Source: Lingula anatina (taxonomy: Eukaryota > Brachiopoda > Lingulata > Lingulida > Lingulidae). From it: a stretch of DNA of 64,000 nucleotides. Positions within the stretch are counted from its first letter, which is position 1. Each line of letters opens with the position of its first letter. Shown here piece by piece: positions 44,561 to 57,760 of the stretch. Location of the stretch: the NCBI RefSeq assembly GCF_001039355.2, contig NW_019775787.1, forward strand, positions 1 through 64,000, written 5' to 3'. A program made the position numbers and the translations under genes. The notes under the pieces were generated by a model. The model made no database searches. It was not told the origin of the DNA and was given only the letters and a program-made list of their open reading frames with translations.

Positions 44561-44673
44561 ACCCTCTGCCACGGCCACAGATTGATTTTTCATTAGATAT
44601 TCACAGGTATGCTGGGACTTTTGCGTCAGAGAAAAGTGTACATAATAAAAATTGTGGCCCTGGTAGAGGGTAA
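44561..44673. mobile_element. MITE of the CTCTACCAGGGCCGCAG family, copy 2
   Basis: 113-bp element, ends ACCCTCTGCCACGGCCACAG and (other strand) TTACCCTCTACCAGGGCCAC. A perfect 9-bp direct repeat TTTTGCATG flanks it (44552-44560 and 44674-44682). Confidence 0.8.
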
Positions 44674-45415
44674 TTTTGCATGATTATGCTATTCTCTGTT
44701 CAGTCTGGAACGATATTTGGAAATCACTTGAAATTACATATCTTAAAATTACAGTCGTTATTTTCTCTATTTCCTCTTTGACGTCTACGTTTTCTTTTCT
44801 TTTTTAATCAATTTTTTCTATTTTTTTTTCTTTTTTCATCTTTTTCCACTTCTTTCTTCTTTTTTATCTCATTTCGATCTCTCCTATTTGTCTTTGAAAG
44901 AATACACTATCTTTTGTATATTTTCAGGGACGCAATCATGCCGATTAATTCCTATAGAAAAAGAAAGGATTGGTATTGAAACGTTACAGTACTACCAGTT
45001 GACCTGCTCGACCCATTCAACCTAACACAAACAAAAATACGTGTTTCAACCCGAAAAGAGAGCATAAAGACGGGCATACAAATGTCTCGAAAGAAAAAAG
45101 TATTTTTTCAACAGGTTAGAATAAAGGATACAGTGATGCAAATGTTATTTTTGCAAAAGCTTTGTAAAAGGTAGCGTGTTCTACATTGTACAAGTAGCTG
45201 AACGGCACCTGTTGTTTCAGATTTCATTTGATTTGGTGACATGAATTAAGGGTTACGAGTTCGGAGATGACAAAAGTCAGATCAGTACGAAAACACGGGC
45301 TGTAGGCACGGGGGCACTTGGCACTGCGCGTGGGGGTTGAAAGTTCGACACCAAGACAGATTGCCATACCTGGAGCTTGTCATTTAGGTAAGTGGTCCTT
45401 TTTTAAAGTAATATC

Positions 45416-45541
45416 TACACTCTAGCAGGGCCGCAGATAAATAATGTGAACTCTTCTGTGTCATTATTTGTGTCAAAGTAGCCAGAGACATATCTGCGAA
45501 GATCTAGTGAAAAATCAATGCGTGATCCTGGTAGAGAGTAA
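45416..45541. mobile_element. MITE of the CTCTACCAGGGCCGCAG family, copy 3 (reverse orientation)
   Basis: Ends TACACTCTAGCAGGGCCGCA and (other strand) TTACTCTCTACCAGGATCAC. The interior resembles copy 1 read on the other strand (TTTTTCACTAGATCTTCGCA against TTTTCCACAGATATTCAGA). No clear target duplication. Confidence 0.65.
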
Positions 45542-46527
45542 AGAACTTCTATGTTCAGTAACAAATTAGGGTCCATCCCGATTATGTTGTTCTAAAGCGG
45601 TAAGAGCATTCCAAATTCATAGGCCCACAAGATTATCAACTCCTAAACTGTTATTGAACAGAAGACATGGTGATTTTTTTCGCCTTGTTTTTGGATAACT
45701 GGTTCTTGCCAGTGGTCCATGTGACCAAGACAATTTCAACTAAAAAACTAGCCGGATTTCAATGACATGCTATCCTCCCTAACAAAGGTATGATCGATTT
45801 CTATTCGTCAAATAATTTCACCACAATTAGTAAATCTGGGAATAGCAATTGCCTATTGCTGATTATGCAAACCATTTGAGCCAAGAGTAAATAGAATCTC
45901 AACCCAAGCCAACGAGTGAACGTTAGACGATTTTTTTTTGTCAGAGTAAAGATTGATTGGTAGCTGATGACTGTTAATCACGAAGTTTGGCAAATATGTA
46001 GATCGAAACAATCGAAAATAAACATCGTTTTTACGTATGTAAAATGAAGAAATTTTATCTTTTGAATGCAAGGAGTACCAATTGTGAGTAAAGTCAGATT
46101 TTCCTTAAGTTTATCATTCCGGGCTTCAGTTTTCAAATTTATAGTAAAAGTTTTGATATTTTATTTGTAACCATAAACATGCAAAGACTCACCGGTTGGA
46201 CATTGCGTCACTATATAACAAGTTAGTGTTTGGTAAAAAAGGTGTCTGGTAAAAACAATTCGTGTGGTGATTTCTATTGGCTTTGGAAAAGTTCCCGAAC
46301 AGGTACTGCAGTACACGTAAACATATGCTCTATATTTACTTATGATTCAAGTAAGAGAAAATATACACACCGCAACAAAACAATAAGTTAAATAAATTGT
46401 ATGTATTCAATTGTTTGCCTAGCCATGTATTCATACTTAGGTTTCAATAACATGGGAATGACACATGGGTTTGTAACAAAACAAAACGATAAGTTGAATA
46501 AACTAGAAAAGCACTCCGAGAGCGCAG

Positions 46528-46759
46528 ACCTCCGCCAAGGCAACGATTTATTATTATTATTGATTTTTGATTGATTATTGATCCGGATCACCACCAAAAA
46601 CTAATCACTTCTAAGTTAACCCATTTCCCACCTACCCTGAAAATTTCATCAAAATCGGTCCATAACTTTTTGAGTTATGTTGATGACAAACAAACAAACA
46701 AACAAACAAACAGACAGACAGACAGACAGGGGTGAAAACATAACCCCCTTGGCGGAGGT
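46528..46759. mobile_element. Dispersed repeat with CCTCCGCCAAGG inverted ends
   Basis: Perfect 13-bp inverted ends ACCTCCGCCAAGG (46528-46540) and CCTTGGCGGAGGT (46747-46759). The interior has GAAAATTTCATCAAAATCGG followed by (ACAA)n(CAGA)n, a type common in animal genomes. The right end recurs immediately after the single N at 48415 and at 51488. Confidence 0.7.
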
Positions 46760-48414
46760 AATTATATGGATTGAATTCTTTAACTAACCACGTATTCATA
46801 CTTAGGTTGTCAATAACATCATTATGATACCTGTTTTCATTTAAGAATAAAATGTGAATAAATATTCGGCTATTTGACGGGAAATACTCTTCAAAATTTA
46901 AGCTAGGAGTTTCGGTTTAAACAACACCCTTGCCTCCAAAATCAGCTTACAGTATTTACTTTGAATGATATTAGATATGATTAAGATGAAGCCTTTAAAC
47001 AGTAGATCTAAAGTAAGAATTACTTATAAGTTATTAAGTTCTATATCTGCTGATAAAGAAATTTTGTAACACTGTATATGCTTGTATACTGGTAACAGCG
47101 CCTCTTTATAACTCCAACTGGAATGCTTCACGTCTAATTGGATGACGTGCTTATATTAGCATACGCATAAAACTTTAGCTAAGTTTTAATTTAATAAAAT
47201 TCGGATTAAATGTCAGTTAATCTGTTATCCCAGACTGGTTTAAAAATTATAGCAATAGGTACTCCAGAATAAAATGGGAATGAATAGACTAAAAGATATT
47301 TATAACATGGCAAACATAGAAAGAAGAGACTAATAGGGCGAATATTACATGTACATCACAATTAAGATAAAGGAGAATCCCTGAAGACCAAGGCCAAAAA
47401 CTGATGTCGAGTCACGGATGTGTTTGATGAACGGTAAAAATCATTCTTACAGACACGTAGAAACCTCAGTGCTTCTATATCTTTATAATGATCAGTTGTT
47501 GCTAATAGAACACGGTATGGTATCTCATCTATGTAGCGCTTTCAGTGCCTATAAATATAATCTGCTGCGCGTGATATGCTCAGTGTATTTATGCGAACGA
47601 AGTGTTTTTTGCCCTCAGTTTATTGATACAACTTCTATTTTAATCCCAGATTGTGTAAATATATTTTTAGCTGTCCGAAGAACACTGGCTGTAATGTGTT
47701 ATGCTGTGAACGGCAATTTCATTTAACTTTTTTTTTTCTTTCTTCAAAAGATTATATGAAGAATTTGAGACTACCAAACGCGTGATTGGATGACCTACTG
47801 TGTGTCAACTTCCTGCAAAACATGACACTTCTTAAGGACAAATAACATCCACTAATTGTAACCCGAGATTACACTAAAAAATAATCACAAACGATACCCT
47901 AATCCAATTAATAAATCGATTCTGATTCTGCCTAAGGGCAAGCAAATTACCTCGAGGGATCCCGTAACCCGGCTAAGGTTGGGCGATCACAGCTGTGTTT
48001 GTTTCATTATTCTTGCCATAATATTACATCCTTTGATCCACTGAGTGAACAAGGTAAATGAAATAGTAGGTTAATATTTTAAAGTAGATCATTGTCAACA
48101 CTTGGCTCCTTCAATCAACACATAGACATAGCTGGCATTGTATAACAATTATTCGCCCGGCTGATGTCTTTACATTTGAGAAAAGCACAGCAATGCACAG
48201 GGCCTCTAAATGCGTTATCAAATCGCTGTGCGCATGATTGCTAGCGTTAAATTGTACACATGTTTCGGTCATTCTTATTCTAAATTAGTAATAACAAATT
48301 TAAAATGCACTAGTTGGCACTTGACCTTACCGGTCACGTGACCTAGGTAACTGAACGGTCAACTGCGTCACAGAGGTGGCGTTTGTAAAGTAAGCTGTGA
48401 CTGTGCTTCGACTC
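46725..48414. repeat. Segment A of a triplicated block
   Basis: 1690 bases nearly identical to 48416-50105 (offset 1691) and similar to 51489-53193. It ends at the single N at 48415. Probably the end of one contig. Confidence 0.9.
48332..48343. promoter_or_regulatory. Palindromic E-box GGTCACGTGACC
   Basis: 12-bp perfect palindrome containing GTCACGTGAC, the form bound by MITF/TFE/USF-type bHLH-zip factors. Repeated at 50023-50034 and 53111-53122 in the other block copies; the last is about 1.4 kb upstream of the 54.5-kb coding exon. Confidence 0.35.
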
Positions 48415-48415
48415 N

Positions 48416-51400
48416 GACAGGGGTGAAAACATAACCTCCTTGGCGGAGGTAATTATATGGATTGAATTCTTCAACTAACCACGTATTCATACTTAGATTG
48501 TCAATAACATCATTATGATACCTGTTTTCATTTAAGAATAAAATGTGAATAAATATTCGGCTATTTGACGGGAAATACTCTTCAAAATTTAAGCTAGGAG
48601 TTTCTGTTTAAACAACACCCTTGCCTCCAAAATCAGCTTACAGTATTTACTTTGAATGATATTAGATATGATTAAGATGAAGCCTTTAAACAGTAGATCT
48701 AAAGTAAGAATTACTTATAAGTTATTAAGTTCTATATCTGCTGATAAAGAAATTTTGTAACACTGTATATGCTTGTATACTGGTAACAGCGCCTCTTTAT
48801 AACTCCAACTGGAATGCTTCACGTCTAATTGGATGACGTGCTTATATTAGCATACGCATAAAACTTTAGCTAAGTTTTAATTTAATAAAATTCGGATTAA
48901 ATGTCAGTTAATCTGTTATCCCAGACTGGTTTAAAAATTATAGCAATAGGTACTCCAGAATAAAATGGGAATGAATAGACTAAAAGATATTTATAACATG
49001 GCAAACATAGAAAGAAGAGACTAAGAGGACGAATATTACATGTACATCACAATTAAGATAAAGGAGAATCCCTGAAGACCAAGGCCAAAAACTGATGTCG
49101 AGTCACGGATGTGTTTGATGAACGGTAAAAATCATTCTTACAGACACGTAGAAACCTCAGTGCTTCTGTATCTTTATAATGATCAGTTGTTGCTAATAGA
49201 ACACGGTATGGTATCTCATCTATGTAGCGCTTTCAGTGCCTATAAATATAATCTGCTGCGCGTGATATGCTCAGTGTATTTATGCGAACGAAGTGTTTTT
49301 TGCCCTCAGTTTATTGATACAACTTCTATTTTAATCCCAGATTGTGTAAATATATTTTTAGCTGTCCGAAGAACACTGGCTGTAATGTGTTATGCTGTGA
49401 ACGGCAATTTCATTTAACTTTTTTTTTTCTTTCTTCAAAAGATTATATGAAGAATTTGAGACTACCAAACGCGTGATTGGATGACCTACTGTGTGTCAAC
49501 TTCCTGCAAAACATGACACTTCTTAAGGACAAATAACATCCACTAATTGTAACCCGAGATTACACTAAAAAATAATCACAAACGATACCCTAATCCAATT
49601 AATAAATCGATTCTGATTCTGCCTAAGGGCAAGCAAATTACCTCGAGGGATCCCGTAACCCGGCTAAGGTTGGGCGATCACAGCTGTGTTTGTTTCATTA
49701 TTCTTGCCATAATATTACATCCTTTGATCCACTGAGTGAACAAGGTAAATGAAATAGTAGGTTAATATTTTAAAGTAGATCATTGTCAACACTTGGCTCC
49801 TTCAATCAACACATAGACATAGCTGGCATTGTATAACAATTATTCGCCCGGCTGATGTCTTTACATTTGAGAAAAGCACAGCAATGCACAGGGCCTCTAA
49901 ATGCGTTATCAAATCGCTGTGCGCATGATTGCTAGCGTTAAATTGTACACATGTTTCGGTCATTCTTATTCTAAATTAGTAATAACAAATTTAAAATGCA
50001 CTAGTTGGCACTTGACCTTACCGGTCACGTGACCTAGGTAACTGAACGGTCAACTGCGTCACAGAGGTGGCGTTTGTAAAGTAAGCTGTGACTGTGCTTC
50101 GACTCGATCATAATTTTCACTTGCAAATAAATACACAGCCTATTGTCTGTGTTTTGAATTGAAACGTAGCACTAACCTTTCGCATAGTGTGAAAAAAAAT
50201 AAATACAAAGCTACAACGTCATTTTGATAAATTGTCAATGACATTTAAATCTTTTCATTTTTAAATATTACAAGACCTATGAAGAGTTTTTGCACTGGCT
50301 ACTGGGGACAAAGAAAAAACAATTACACTGTATATAAATCTGGTCTATCGATCTAAATATTGTGTAGACCAACTCTCTCAGCAAACGAATCAATTATTAA
50401 ACCTACCGGGTATGTTATAACATTCATCTGTTATTGTAAACAAATCACCGTACACGACCCAATCCCAGGGACATGCCTTAACCTCAAAGGTTTATTTGAA
50501 GCCACGGCGCGTAATACTTGGTGGATGTAAACAAAAAATTAAAAATAGCTCATGATGAATGGCGATGCCACAATTTGCTCCTACTTTTGGCCTTGGAAGG
50601 AGTTAATTTGTTATGAATGATTATTCTTAGAATAGCAAGAGTGCAATCGAGGTGTGAGCGATATTTGCTTAAATACAGGCATGCATGATTGTTTTAAGCC
50701 TCCTGATGACTGCATATTAATATAGTGCTCATATCATTGACGGAACATGAAACAGGAGGTGGGTGACATGAGACTTAAACCTTCGGCAATTAATACGTTT
50801 TATTCGTCCAAGCTTAAACTTTGGCAACTCATTATTTTCTTTTTTCCTAAATGATTGCGCGCCAAGAAAAGGAAAATAAAAAAGATATCCGTAAAATTGA
50901 AATATTTAACGACAAGCTTGTAAAGTTGGAATTTTTTCTTTTTGTTCAGTTTAAGTTATATTCTAATCAGCGCTATGTGGTTCATTAAAAGTTCTTCAAT
51001 TCCAAACTACAGGTTCTGGTTCACTTGGAATTTACAAGGACTTCTTTAGTAACGACTTCTTGTGTTGCTTTGTTATTTAAATTGTGTTAAAACGTTGCAA
51101 CATTTTCATATGCCTTCGTTGCTCGAAACGACCAGATAACAGTTAATATGGATTCCACTACATGTACGGCTAGGCAATCTGGGCGGACTTGTTGTCACAT
51201 TTAAGACCAATTTTTCGGTCTAAATTTGTCCTTGTGGAAAGGAAGATAAGGACTACAATGCTGGTAATGATGAAGATCAAAAGAAAATATAGCAGCTGAT
51301 GAAATCAGATGACCAACATAAGTTACTTATTCCTTTTTTGTACGCAGTCAAGAAAATCTATTGATTTAATAAATGGCAACGTTTTATATTTTCTTTCAGA

Positions 51401-51487
51401 AACCAAAGTTGGCCCCCCTTGATCCAGATATCCTACAGAAAACAATGGCCTCAAGTCCTCGAGCATCTCCCCACATGAGGAGAACGA
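48416..51487. repeat. Segment B of the repeated block, flanked by single Ns
   Basis: 3072 bases. The first 1690 match segment A, and the whole matches segment C (51489-54580) with scattered substitutions and small indels. It ends inside a coding exon copy at the N (51488). This pattern fits an alternative haplotype contig placed in tandem. Confidence 0.9.
51400..51487 (+). pseudogene. Truncated copy of the 54493 coding exon
   Basis: Acceptor ttctttcag and the first 88 exon bases, including ATG at 51445, match 54493-54580 and then break off at the single N. Best read as an assembly duplicate rather than a real gene fragment. Confidence 0.7.
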
Positions 51488-51488
51488 N

Positions 51489-54400
51489 GGGGTGAAAACA
51501 TAACCCCCTTGGCGGAGGTAATTATATGGATTGAATTCTTTAACTAACCACGTATTCATACTTAGGTTGTCAATAACATCATTATGATACCTGTTTTCAT
51601 TTAAGAATAAAATGTGAATAAATATTCGGCTATTTGACGGGAAATACTCTTCAAAATTTAAGCTAGGAGTTTCGGTTTAAACAACACCCTTGCCTCCAAA
51701 ATCAGCTTACAGTATTTACTTTGAATGATATTAGATATGATTAAGATGAAGCCTTTAAACAGTAGATCTAAAGTAAGAATTACTTATAAGTTATTAAGTT
51801 CTATATCTGCTGATAAAGAAATTTTGTAACACTGTATATGCCTGTATACTGGTAACAGCGCCTCTTGAATAACAGCGCCTCTTTATAACTCCAACTGGAA
51901 TGCTTCACGTCTAATTGGATGACGTGCTTATATTAGCATACGCATAAAACTTTAGCTAAGTTTTAATTTAATAAAATTCGGATTAAATGTCAGTTAATCT
52001 GTTATCCCAGACTGGTTTAAAAATTATAGCAATAGGTACTCCAGAATAAAATGGGAATTAATACACTAAAAGATATTTATAACATGGCAAACATAGAAAG
52101 AAGAGACTAATAGGGCGAATATTACATGTACATCACAATTAAGATAAAGGAGAATCCCTGAAGACCAAGGCCAAAAACTGATGTCGAGTCACGGATGTGT
52201 TTGATGAACGGTAAAAATCATTCTTACAGACACGTAGAAACCTCAGTGCTTCTATATCTTTATAATGATCAGTTGTTGCTAATAGAACACGGTATGGTAT
52301 CTCATCTATGCAGGTTTTTCAGTGCCTATAAATATAATCTGCTGCGCGTGATATGCACAGTGTATTAATGTATACGAAGTGTTTTTTGCCCTCAGTTTAT
52401 TGATACAACTTCTATTTTTAATCCCAGATTGTGTAAATATATTTTTAGCTGTCCGAAGAACACTGGCTGTAATGTGTTATGCTGTGAACGGCAATTTCAT
52501 TTAACTTTTTTTTTTTCTTTCTTCAAAAGATTATATGAAGAATTTGAGACTACCAAACGCGTGATTGGATGACCTACTGTGTGTTAACTTCCTGCAAAAC
52601 ATGACACTTCTTAAGGACAAATAACATCCACTAATTGTAACCCGAGATTACACTAAAAAATAATCACAAACGATACCCTAATCCAATTAATAAATCGATT
52701 CTGATTCTGCCTAAGGGCAAGCAAATTACCTCGAGGGATCCCGTAACCCGGCTAAGGTTGGGCGATCACAGCTGTGTTTGTTTCATTATTCTTGCCATAA
52801 TATTACATCCTTTGATCCACTGAGTGAACAAGGTAAATGAAATAGTAGGTTAATATTTTAAAGTAGATCATTGTCAACACTTGGCTCCTTCAATCAACAC
52901 ATAGACATAGCTGGCATTGTATAACAATTATTCGCCCGGCTGATGTCTTTACATTTGAGAAAAGCACAACAATGCACAGGGCCTCTAAATGCGTTATCAA
53001 ATCGCTGTGCGCATGATTGCTAGCGTTAAATTGTACACATGTTTCGGTCATTCTTATTCTAAATTAGTAATAACAAATTTAAAATGCACTAGTTGGCACT
53101 TGACCTTACCGGTCACGTGACCTAGGTAACTGAACGGTCAACTGCGTCACAGAGGTGGCGTTTGTAAAGTAAGCTGTGACTGTGCTTCGACTCGATCATA
53201 ATTTTCACTTGCAAATAAATACACAGCCTATTGTCTGTGTTTTGAATTGAAACGTAGCACTAACCTTTCGCATAGTGTGAAAAAAAATAAATACAAAGCT
53301 ACAACGTCATTTTGATAAATTGTCAATGACATTTAAATCTTTTCATTTTTAAATCTTACAAGACCTATGAAGAGTTTTTGCACTGGCTACTGGGTACAAA
53401 GAAATAACAATGACACTGTAAATAATTCTGGTCTATCGATCTAAATATTGTGTAGACTTACTCTCTCAGCAAACGAATCAATTATTAAACCTACTGGGTA
53501 TGTTATAACATGCATCTGTTATTGTAAACAAATCACCGTACACGACCCAATGCCAGGGACATGCCTTAACCTCAAAGGTTTATTTGAAGCCACGGCGCGT
53601 AATACTTGGTGGATGTAAACAAAAAATTAAGAATAGCTCATGATGAATGGCGATGCCGCAATTTGCTCCTATTTTTGGCCTTGGAAGGAGTTAATTTGTT
53701 ATGAATGATTATTCTTAGAATAGCAAGAGTGCAATCGAGGTGTGAGCGATATTTGCTTAAATACAGGCATGTATGATTGTTTTAAGCCTCCTGATGACTG
53801 CATATTAATATAGTGCTCATATCATTGACGGAACATGAAGCAGGAGGTGGGTGACATTAGACTTAAACCTTCGGCAATTAATACGTTTTATTCGTCCGAG
53901 CTTAAACTTTGGCAACTCATTATTTTCTTTTTTCCTAAATGATTACGCGCCAAGAAAAGGAAAATGAAAAAGATATCCGTAAAATTGAAATATTTAACGA
54001 CAAGCTTGTAAAGTTGGAATTTTTTCTTTTTGTTCAGTTTAAGTTATATTCTAATCAGCGCTATGTGGTTCATTAAAAGTTCTTCAATTCCAAACTACAG
54101 GTTTTGGATCACTTGGTATTTACAAGGACTTCTTTAGTAACGACTTCTTGTGTTGCTTTGTTATTTAAATTGTGTTAAAACGTCGCAACATTTTCATATG
54201 CCTTCTTTGCTCGAAACGACCAGATTACAGTTAATATGGATGCACTACATGTACGACTGAGCAACCTGGGCGGACTTGTTGTCACATTTAAGACCAATTT
54301 TTCGGTCTAAATTTGTCTTTGTGGGAAGGAAGATAAGGGTCGCACTACAATGCTGGTAATGATGAAGATCGAAAGAAAATATAGCAGCAGAAAATAAATC

Positions 54401-54580
54401 AGATGACAAACATAAGTTACTAATTCCTTTTTGTACGCAGTCAAGAAAATCTATTGATTTAGTAAATGGTAACGTTTTATATTTTCTTTCAGAAACCAAA
54501 GTTGGCCCCCCTTGATCCAGATATCCTACAGAAAACAATGGCCTCAAGTCCTCGAGCGTCTCCCCACATGAGGAGAACCA
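51489..54580. repeat. Segment C of the repeated block
   Basis: Complete version that runs on into the intact gene at 54538. It carries a small duplication near 51862-51880 (CAGCGCCTCTT twice) and scattered substitutions relative to A and B. Confidence 0.9.
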
Positions 54581-55791
54581 GTCGTCTGGACAAACTGGAG
54601 GCCCAGAACCGCAAATTACGGTCCAAATTGAAGAAAATGGAGAAACGCGTGGACAACGTCGATAATCATCTCAAAGTTCCAGATGAGGACTTCAATAATA
54701 AAGTAGAAAAACTTTCTGACGCTTATAAAATCTTAACTACAGGGGGATGTGGTGGCCCTGTAAGCACCTCAAATAACAGACAGAATGGAGTGACAAAACC
54801 CGTGGGGGATGACCCTCGTTGGCGACGCTTCAGATCTCGTTCGCCGACCCCATCACACGTTTCTCCACGCAGCCAAGAATCCTTGCCTGCGGTTTCTCCG
54901 CGCCCCGTGCTACCTCCATTACAGACTCAACTTTCACCCGAACAACCGAGCCCGAAACTTCTTCAACGCAGACGACACTCAATATGTCACGTGCCTTTAT
55001 CACATCCACAGCTACCAACCAATCAGAATTCGACAAATGTTGCAAAATCCGAGGATTCCGGTGAGAAATCAGAAGATTCCGAATTATCCACTAATGGATC
55101 GCCTGGTCCTTTGCACAAAACCGGTACGATTCACACAGAATCTGCCGTGGAGATTTCGGTCACGGACCTCGCCGCACCTGAACCGGTTGAGATCATCGTC
55201 AGTAATGTTCCCGGATCCGCCCAAGACGGAGAAGATACCCCCAGAGACGATATTCCGAAAATCCCTCCTATCCGTAACAGGCGAAGAAACTCGATTGCCG
55301 TTGGAACTGACCTCAGAAAGTTTCAACAAACTGAACGAAAGAAAGCGATCATACAAACTGAACGAAAGAAATCAAGTTCTTTAGAAAGACTAGAATCAAT
55401 TTGTGAAGAAAAAATGGCAATAGTTCGGCCCAGTTTCCATTCGGGGACAAAAAATGTCCCTTTATTTCTGCACCCCGAGTTCTTTCACCTTCTTCAAACA
55501 TCGGGTCGGACTCGCGATAAACAAGAGACGGCAGCACCGGCGAGTAATCCCGATTTTTTAAAGCCAGCGATTCCCGAGTACCGCATGGCGTCGAGTTTAC
55601 GCCCTTCAGATGCCGCGGCGGCCCCAGTTGAAATGCAGACAGAAAAAAAGGGGCTGGCTTCTTGGCTGGGGATGTCAAAGAAGTCGCTGAAGAGAGTACA
55701 GGAACGTCAAAGTAACGACCAGGCAGCGGAGGAGAGTATGGCTGCCAAACCCCGGTCCATAAATGACCGAAGAAAATCCGTTCTTTTCTGA
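54493..55791 (+). CDS. Unknown-family protein 1: basic, Ser-rich, coiled coil (coding from ATG 54538)
   Basis: I do not recognise the family. The exon starts after tttctttcag at 54493. The first ATG in good context (AAAACAATGG) is 54538, giving 417 residues, stop 55789-55791. If an upstream exon is coding, the N-terminus could be longer. Conserved blocks shared with the gene at 61526: a coiled coil RLDKLEAQNRKLRSKLKKME (16-35), VEKLSDAYKIL (56-66), DPRWRRFRSRSP (92-103), VEISVTDL (204-211), RRRNSIAVGTDLRKF (248-262), FLHPEFFHLL (310-319), and a C-terminal block EYRMASSLRPSDA...GLASWLGMSKKSLKRVQ. Between the blocks it is low-complexity, rich in Ser, Pro and Arg, with RRxS sites suited to basophilic kinases. 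No signal peptide or membrane span. The GLASWLG..KK block faintly resembles the SWFG(L)xKS stretch of NCKAP5-type microtubule proteins; unverified. Confidence 0.85.
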   Translation, partial: KPKLAPLDPDILQKTMASSPRASPHMRRTSRLDKLEAQNRKLRSKLKKMEKRVDNVDNHLKVPDEDFNNKVEKLSDAYKILTTGGCGGPVSTSNNRQNGVTKPVGDDPRWRRFRSRSPTPSHVSPRSQESLPAVSPRPVLPPLQTQLSPEQPSPKLLQRRRHSICHVPLSHPQLPTNQNSTNVAKSEDSGEKSEDSELSTNGSPGPLHKTGTIHTESAVEISVTDLAAPEPVEIIVSNVPGSAQDGEDTPRDDIPKIPPIRNRRRNSIAVGTDLRKFQQTERKKAIIQTERKKSSSLERLESICEEKMAIVRPSFHSGTKNVPLFLHPEFFHLLQTSGRTRDKQETAAPASNPDFLKPAIPEYRMASSLRPSDAAAAPVEMQTEKKGLASWLGMSKKSLKRVQERQSNDQAAEESMAAKPRSINDRRKSVLF

Positions 55792-57760
55792 CCAAGTGAT
55801 GACGTTAATTTCTTTTTACAATTTTATATTTTTGTTTGGTTAAAGTTTTAAACCTCTCGAAACTTATAAAAACATTTGCTTTCTGTGTGCTTCGCATTAA
55901 CAATATATTTACGTATGCAGAGCACGCTCCGAATATCTTAATGTGTTAGTACATGTATGCATTTTGCAATTTTTGCATGGATTTATTCTGATGTTACTAA
56001 GTTGTGCTTTCATTTTGGCATACGTGTATAAAGCTTGCAACGCAATATGAAATATACACAGATGAACGGAAAAATGATCGAGTCTGAACGTTCAAAGCAT
56101 TTATTATTGATCGATGGTAAACCTTATTTTTTAGCTGCAGAGTTTTATAACTGAATACATGGATAATGAATTTCGTGCAACTCCAAAATGAATGACCGTT
56201 GGTTTATTTTAACTGTAAAAGGACTCGGAATCAGAGAAATATCAAAATTTGGCCATTCATACTTTTCAGATGTTACTACACCACGTACATTATATGTTTT
56301 ACAATCTAACTGCAGAAAATCAAGGAATAACGCACAGATGAGAATCCTTAAGAGAAATAAAAATCACCTCTTCCTTTCTCACCTCATCGTATTTTCCTCA
56401 GTTGTTACCGCCATCTAGCGGTCAAACGAATTAACGAGCAAGCGTTTTTTTACACATCGAGGTTTTCATTAACTGCTCAAACACTCTGTCAACAGAGTGG
56501 GTTGTTCCTCTGCGACTGACTGATAAGTTCAAGAGCTCGCATTGTTCTTTTTCACGTAAAGAAATGCCTTGTGAAGGAGTTTGATTATTTCCACCCATGC
56601 GTGAAAAGTAATTCCCAACTGAGACTGTTATTTACTGTCACCGTGGCAAAGGCTAGAAGATGAAGGGGACCACACGGGGTTTGAGTTCAGGGAACAGCTT
56701 ATATCCACATATACGGCAGTAGATCATATTGTGTTAGAACAGAGCTAGTTGCAACTACTTGCTCTCCTGTTTTAAGCCAAATGAGTTTGGTCGGCAAGAA
56801 GAAAATTAATTGCTCTACATTATGCAGTACTGTATAAACTATAAACAGTATAAACAATATAACCTCGAATTGAGTGACAAATGCACTAACAAGCCTTGCA
56901 TTGGATAAAGGGATTATTCTATGCAAAGTTACTGCGTGCAAAGCATTGTCGCTCAAAAGATAAAGAGATCTGATGACTGTGCTTTCCGCCATCATTTACG
57001 TCCTAATCTTTGCAATTCCTTAGAATCCCTAATAATAGCAATAACACGTTAGCAGAAAATTAAACAGAGAACCCTTTCAATCTAGAAACCTTAAGGAAGT
57101 GTAAATAATCGTGGTATTTAGAGTAATTTATAATAATAGCCGTGTCACTGTGATATTTGTCCTTTCACGAATAGCCTTTGGACCAAGCGTCATATACCAG
57201 TATATAGCTATAGGTATTGCAAAGTTAAACTTGGAGTCAGCTTAAGATGTGATGCAAGTACCCGTTAAAGCTAACAGGAGGCAAATAATTCGAACAAAGA
57301 GCCACTGAGTTCATTGGTAATAGAGGTTGTGAAAGCAGACCGTGTTTCGTCAGCAGTTCAATTTATTTGTGTTTATTATATTTCGATTGCTGTTGAAAAT
57401 TGGTTACGCTAGAGTGCAAGCATAACAAGCGGGTAATATTCATATATATTGATATTCATGTAAGTGATCGAGGCTCTACGGATTTCAAGAGAACTATTAG
57501 TCAAGGTGCGGTAGTTAGGCTGGGTGGAACTAAGTCCGTTTATGTCACAGCAACACGGGATTTTTAAACAAGTTTGAAACCCAAGCTGAATTTGATTTGT
57601 TATGGTTCAAGTTTCAATTGTGTCTCCAAGTTTTTACGGCATTGATTTCAGAAATTTATAGCAATTTTCGAAATGCTATTTGAAGTGGAGTATTTTTCTG
57701 GACACAAATGTAATTGTATCTGAAGATTGGATAGGGGATCGATTTCATCTTATTAGAGGA
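55792..57760. other. Region between the two unknown-family genes, part 1
   Basis: 3' UTR of gene 1, then AT-rich sequence without a recognised gene. Contains the CTCF-like motif at 56408-56421. Confidence 0.5.
56408..56421. promoter_or_regulatory. CTCF-like motif CCGCCATCTAGCGG
   Basis: Matches the reverse CTCF core GCCMYCTRGTGG with one mismatch. It lies between the two paralogs, where an insulator would be plausible. A single motif match is weak evidence. Confidence 0.3.

Larger units (their letters stand above)
41754..46527. other. Intergenic, upstream of GH13 paralog 2
   Basis: No gene recognised. Contains a (TTTA)n run at 42024-42047, a fold-back at 42082-42142, a poly-G tract near 43322-43334 and two MITEs. 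A strong donor-like TTTAG|GTAAGTGG at about 45387 could mark a non-coding exon of the 54.5-kb gene, but nothing else supports it. Confidence 0.5.

Noticed and set aside
47418-47726. 102-codon open frame, repeated identically at 49109-49417
   Set aside because: In the third block copy (from about 52200) it is broken by substitutions and an early stop, and the duplicates are probably one locus written twice. No motif or splice context.
54809-55384. 191-codon frame overlapping unknown-family gene 1
   Set aside because: A shadow in another frame. The conserved blocks shared with the paralog are in the frame starting at 54538.
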